A DNA stretch of 64,000 nucleotides, taken from NCBI RefSeq assembly GCF_900108875.1, contig NZ_FNYJ01000001.1, forward strand, positions 1,097,258 through 1,161,257. The letters run 5' to 3'. This DNA comes from Pseudomonas sp. NFR16 (GTDB lineage: Bacteria; Pseudomonadota; Gammaproteobacteria; Pseudomonadales; Pseudomonadaceae). Below are positions 63,772-64,000 of this stretch, piece after piece. Position numbers and translations under genes: made by a program. The notes beneath the pieces were generated by a model. The model had not been told where the DNA came from, ran no database searches, and worked only from the letters and a program-made list of their open reading frames with translations. Position 1 is the stretch's first letter, and each line of letters begins with the position of its first letter.

Positions 63772-64000
63772 TCATCCTTGCCCACCCGGTTCGATCAGGC
63801 TTCTGACGCGCTGCGCCAGCGCATCGATGGAAAAGGGTTTGGTGAGCATGTCCATGCCCTCTTCGAGGAAATCCCCGCGAATTTCGGCGTTTGGCGCATA
63901 TCCGGTAATAAACAGGACGCGCAATCCGGGCCGGTGCTGACGCGCGATCTCAGCCAGCTGACGGCCGTTCAGGCCAGGCAGGCCGACATCCGTGACCAAT
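63772..64000 (-). CDS. C-terminal receiver domain, probably of a hybrid histidine kinase (N-terminus outside window)
   Basis: Last 76 or so residues of a CheY-like receiver: phosphoacceptor Asp in VTDVGLPGLNGRQLAE, the Thr switch in VLFITGYAPNAE and the conserved Lys in LTKPFSIDALAQRV. The wording TDVGLPGLNGRQLAEIAR is typical of receivers at the C-terminus of hybrid PAS histidine kinases in Pseudomonas, but a stand-alone response regulator is possible. The frame is open at the window edge. The region 63534-63771 before ahpC contains no other gene. Confidence 0.8.
   Translation of the reverse strand, partial: LVTDVGLPGLNGRQLAEIARQHRPGLRVLFITGYAPNAEIRGDFLEEGMDMLTKPFSIDALAQRVRSLIEPGGQG

Overview
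The window (about 62% GC by eye) reads as chromosome of a fluorescent-lineage Pseudomonas. It carries several gene sets I recognise from that genus: ptxS-kguEKTD for 2-ketogluconate use, mexS/mexT-mexEF-oprN, the lexA2-imuA-imuB-dnaE2 mutasome cassette, an MvaT-type H-NS protein, a DUF1652 protein and Pseudomonas-style REP elements. I see no rRNA, tRNA, CRISPR array, insertion sequence, integrase or prophage. Species cannot be fixed from this window.

Layout. 1-3.7 kb: end of a FecCD/FecE-type ABC importer, a secreted Asn/Thr repeat protein, and the AzlCD amino-acid exporter. 3.7-10 kb: a sugar-acid (mannonate/galactonate-type) locus with MFS transporter, uxuA, FadR-type GntR regulator, UxuB-like and LgoD-like dehydrogenases; three TTGG-N5-CCAA sites tie its promoters together. 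10-16.5 kb: a small conserved protein; an SDR-PhyH dioxygenase-GntR-DUF1989 operon divergent from a LacI regulator; an IolG-like dehydrogenase. 16.5-25 kb: DNA-damage genes (dnaE2, imuB, imuA, lexA2, ogt, alkA) with a PEP-mutase-family enzyme. 25-29 kb: a histidine phosphatase, an MFS carrier, and a sulfonate-type ABC pair without an ATPase. 29-34.7 kb: ptxS and kguEKTD, each preceded by the same perfect 14-bp palindrome. 34.8-45.2 kb: a chemoreceptor, DUF1652 protein, UvrD-type helicase with a glycine-every-fourth-residue segment, pirin, phosphoglucomutase, and a nuclease-helicase fusion. 45.3-48.8 kb: a MocR-type regulator, a stand-alone PP-loop ATPase and a possible 56-residue peptide gene behind a promoter with 21-bp-spaced direct repeats. 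49-57.4 kb: the mexS/mexT-mexEF-oprN efflux locus. 57.5-64 kb: TPR protein, mvaT, an orphan terminator that may end a small RNA, DUF4946 protein, gloA, ahpF/ahpC, and the edge of a receiver-domain protein.

Most of the window is familiar metabolism, DNA repair and efflux with well-preserved regulatory sites. The least explained part is the peptide/PP-loop ATPase/MocR locus at 45.3-48.8 kb. It has operon order, a promoter and a candidate operator, but no pathway I recognise, and is my best candidate for an undescribed system. The second is the SDR-PhyH-GntR-DUF1989 operon with its divergent LacI regulator. Motif matches come from reading the sequence; family names rest on recalled knowledge and were not tested by database search.
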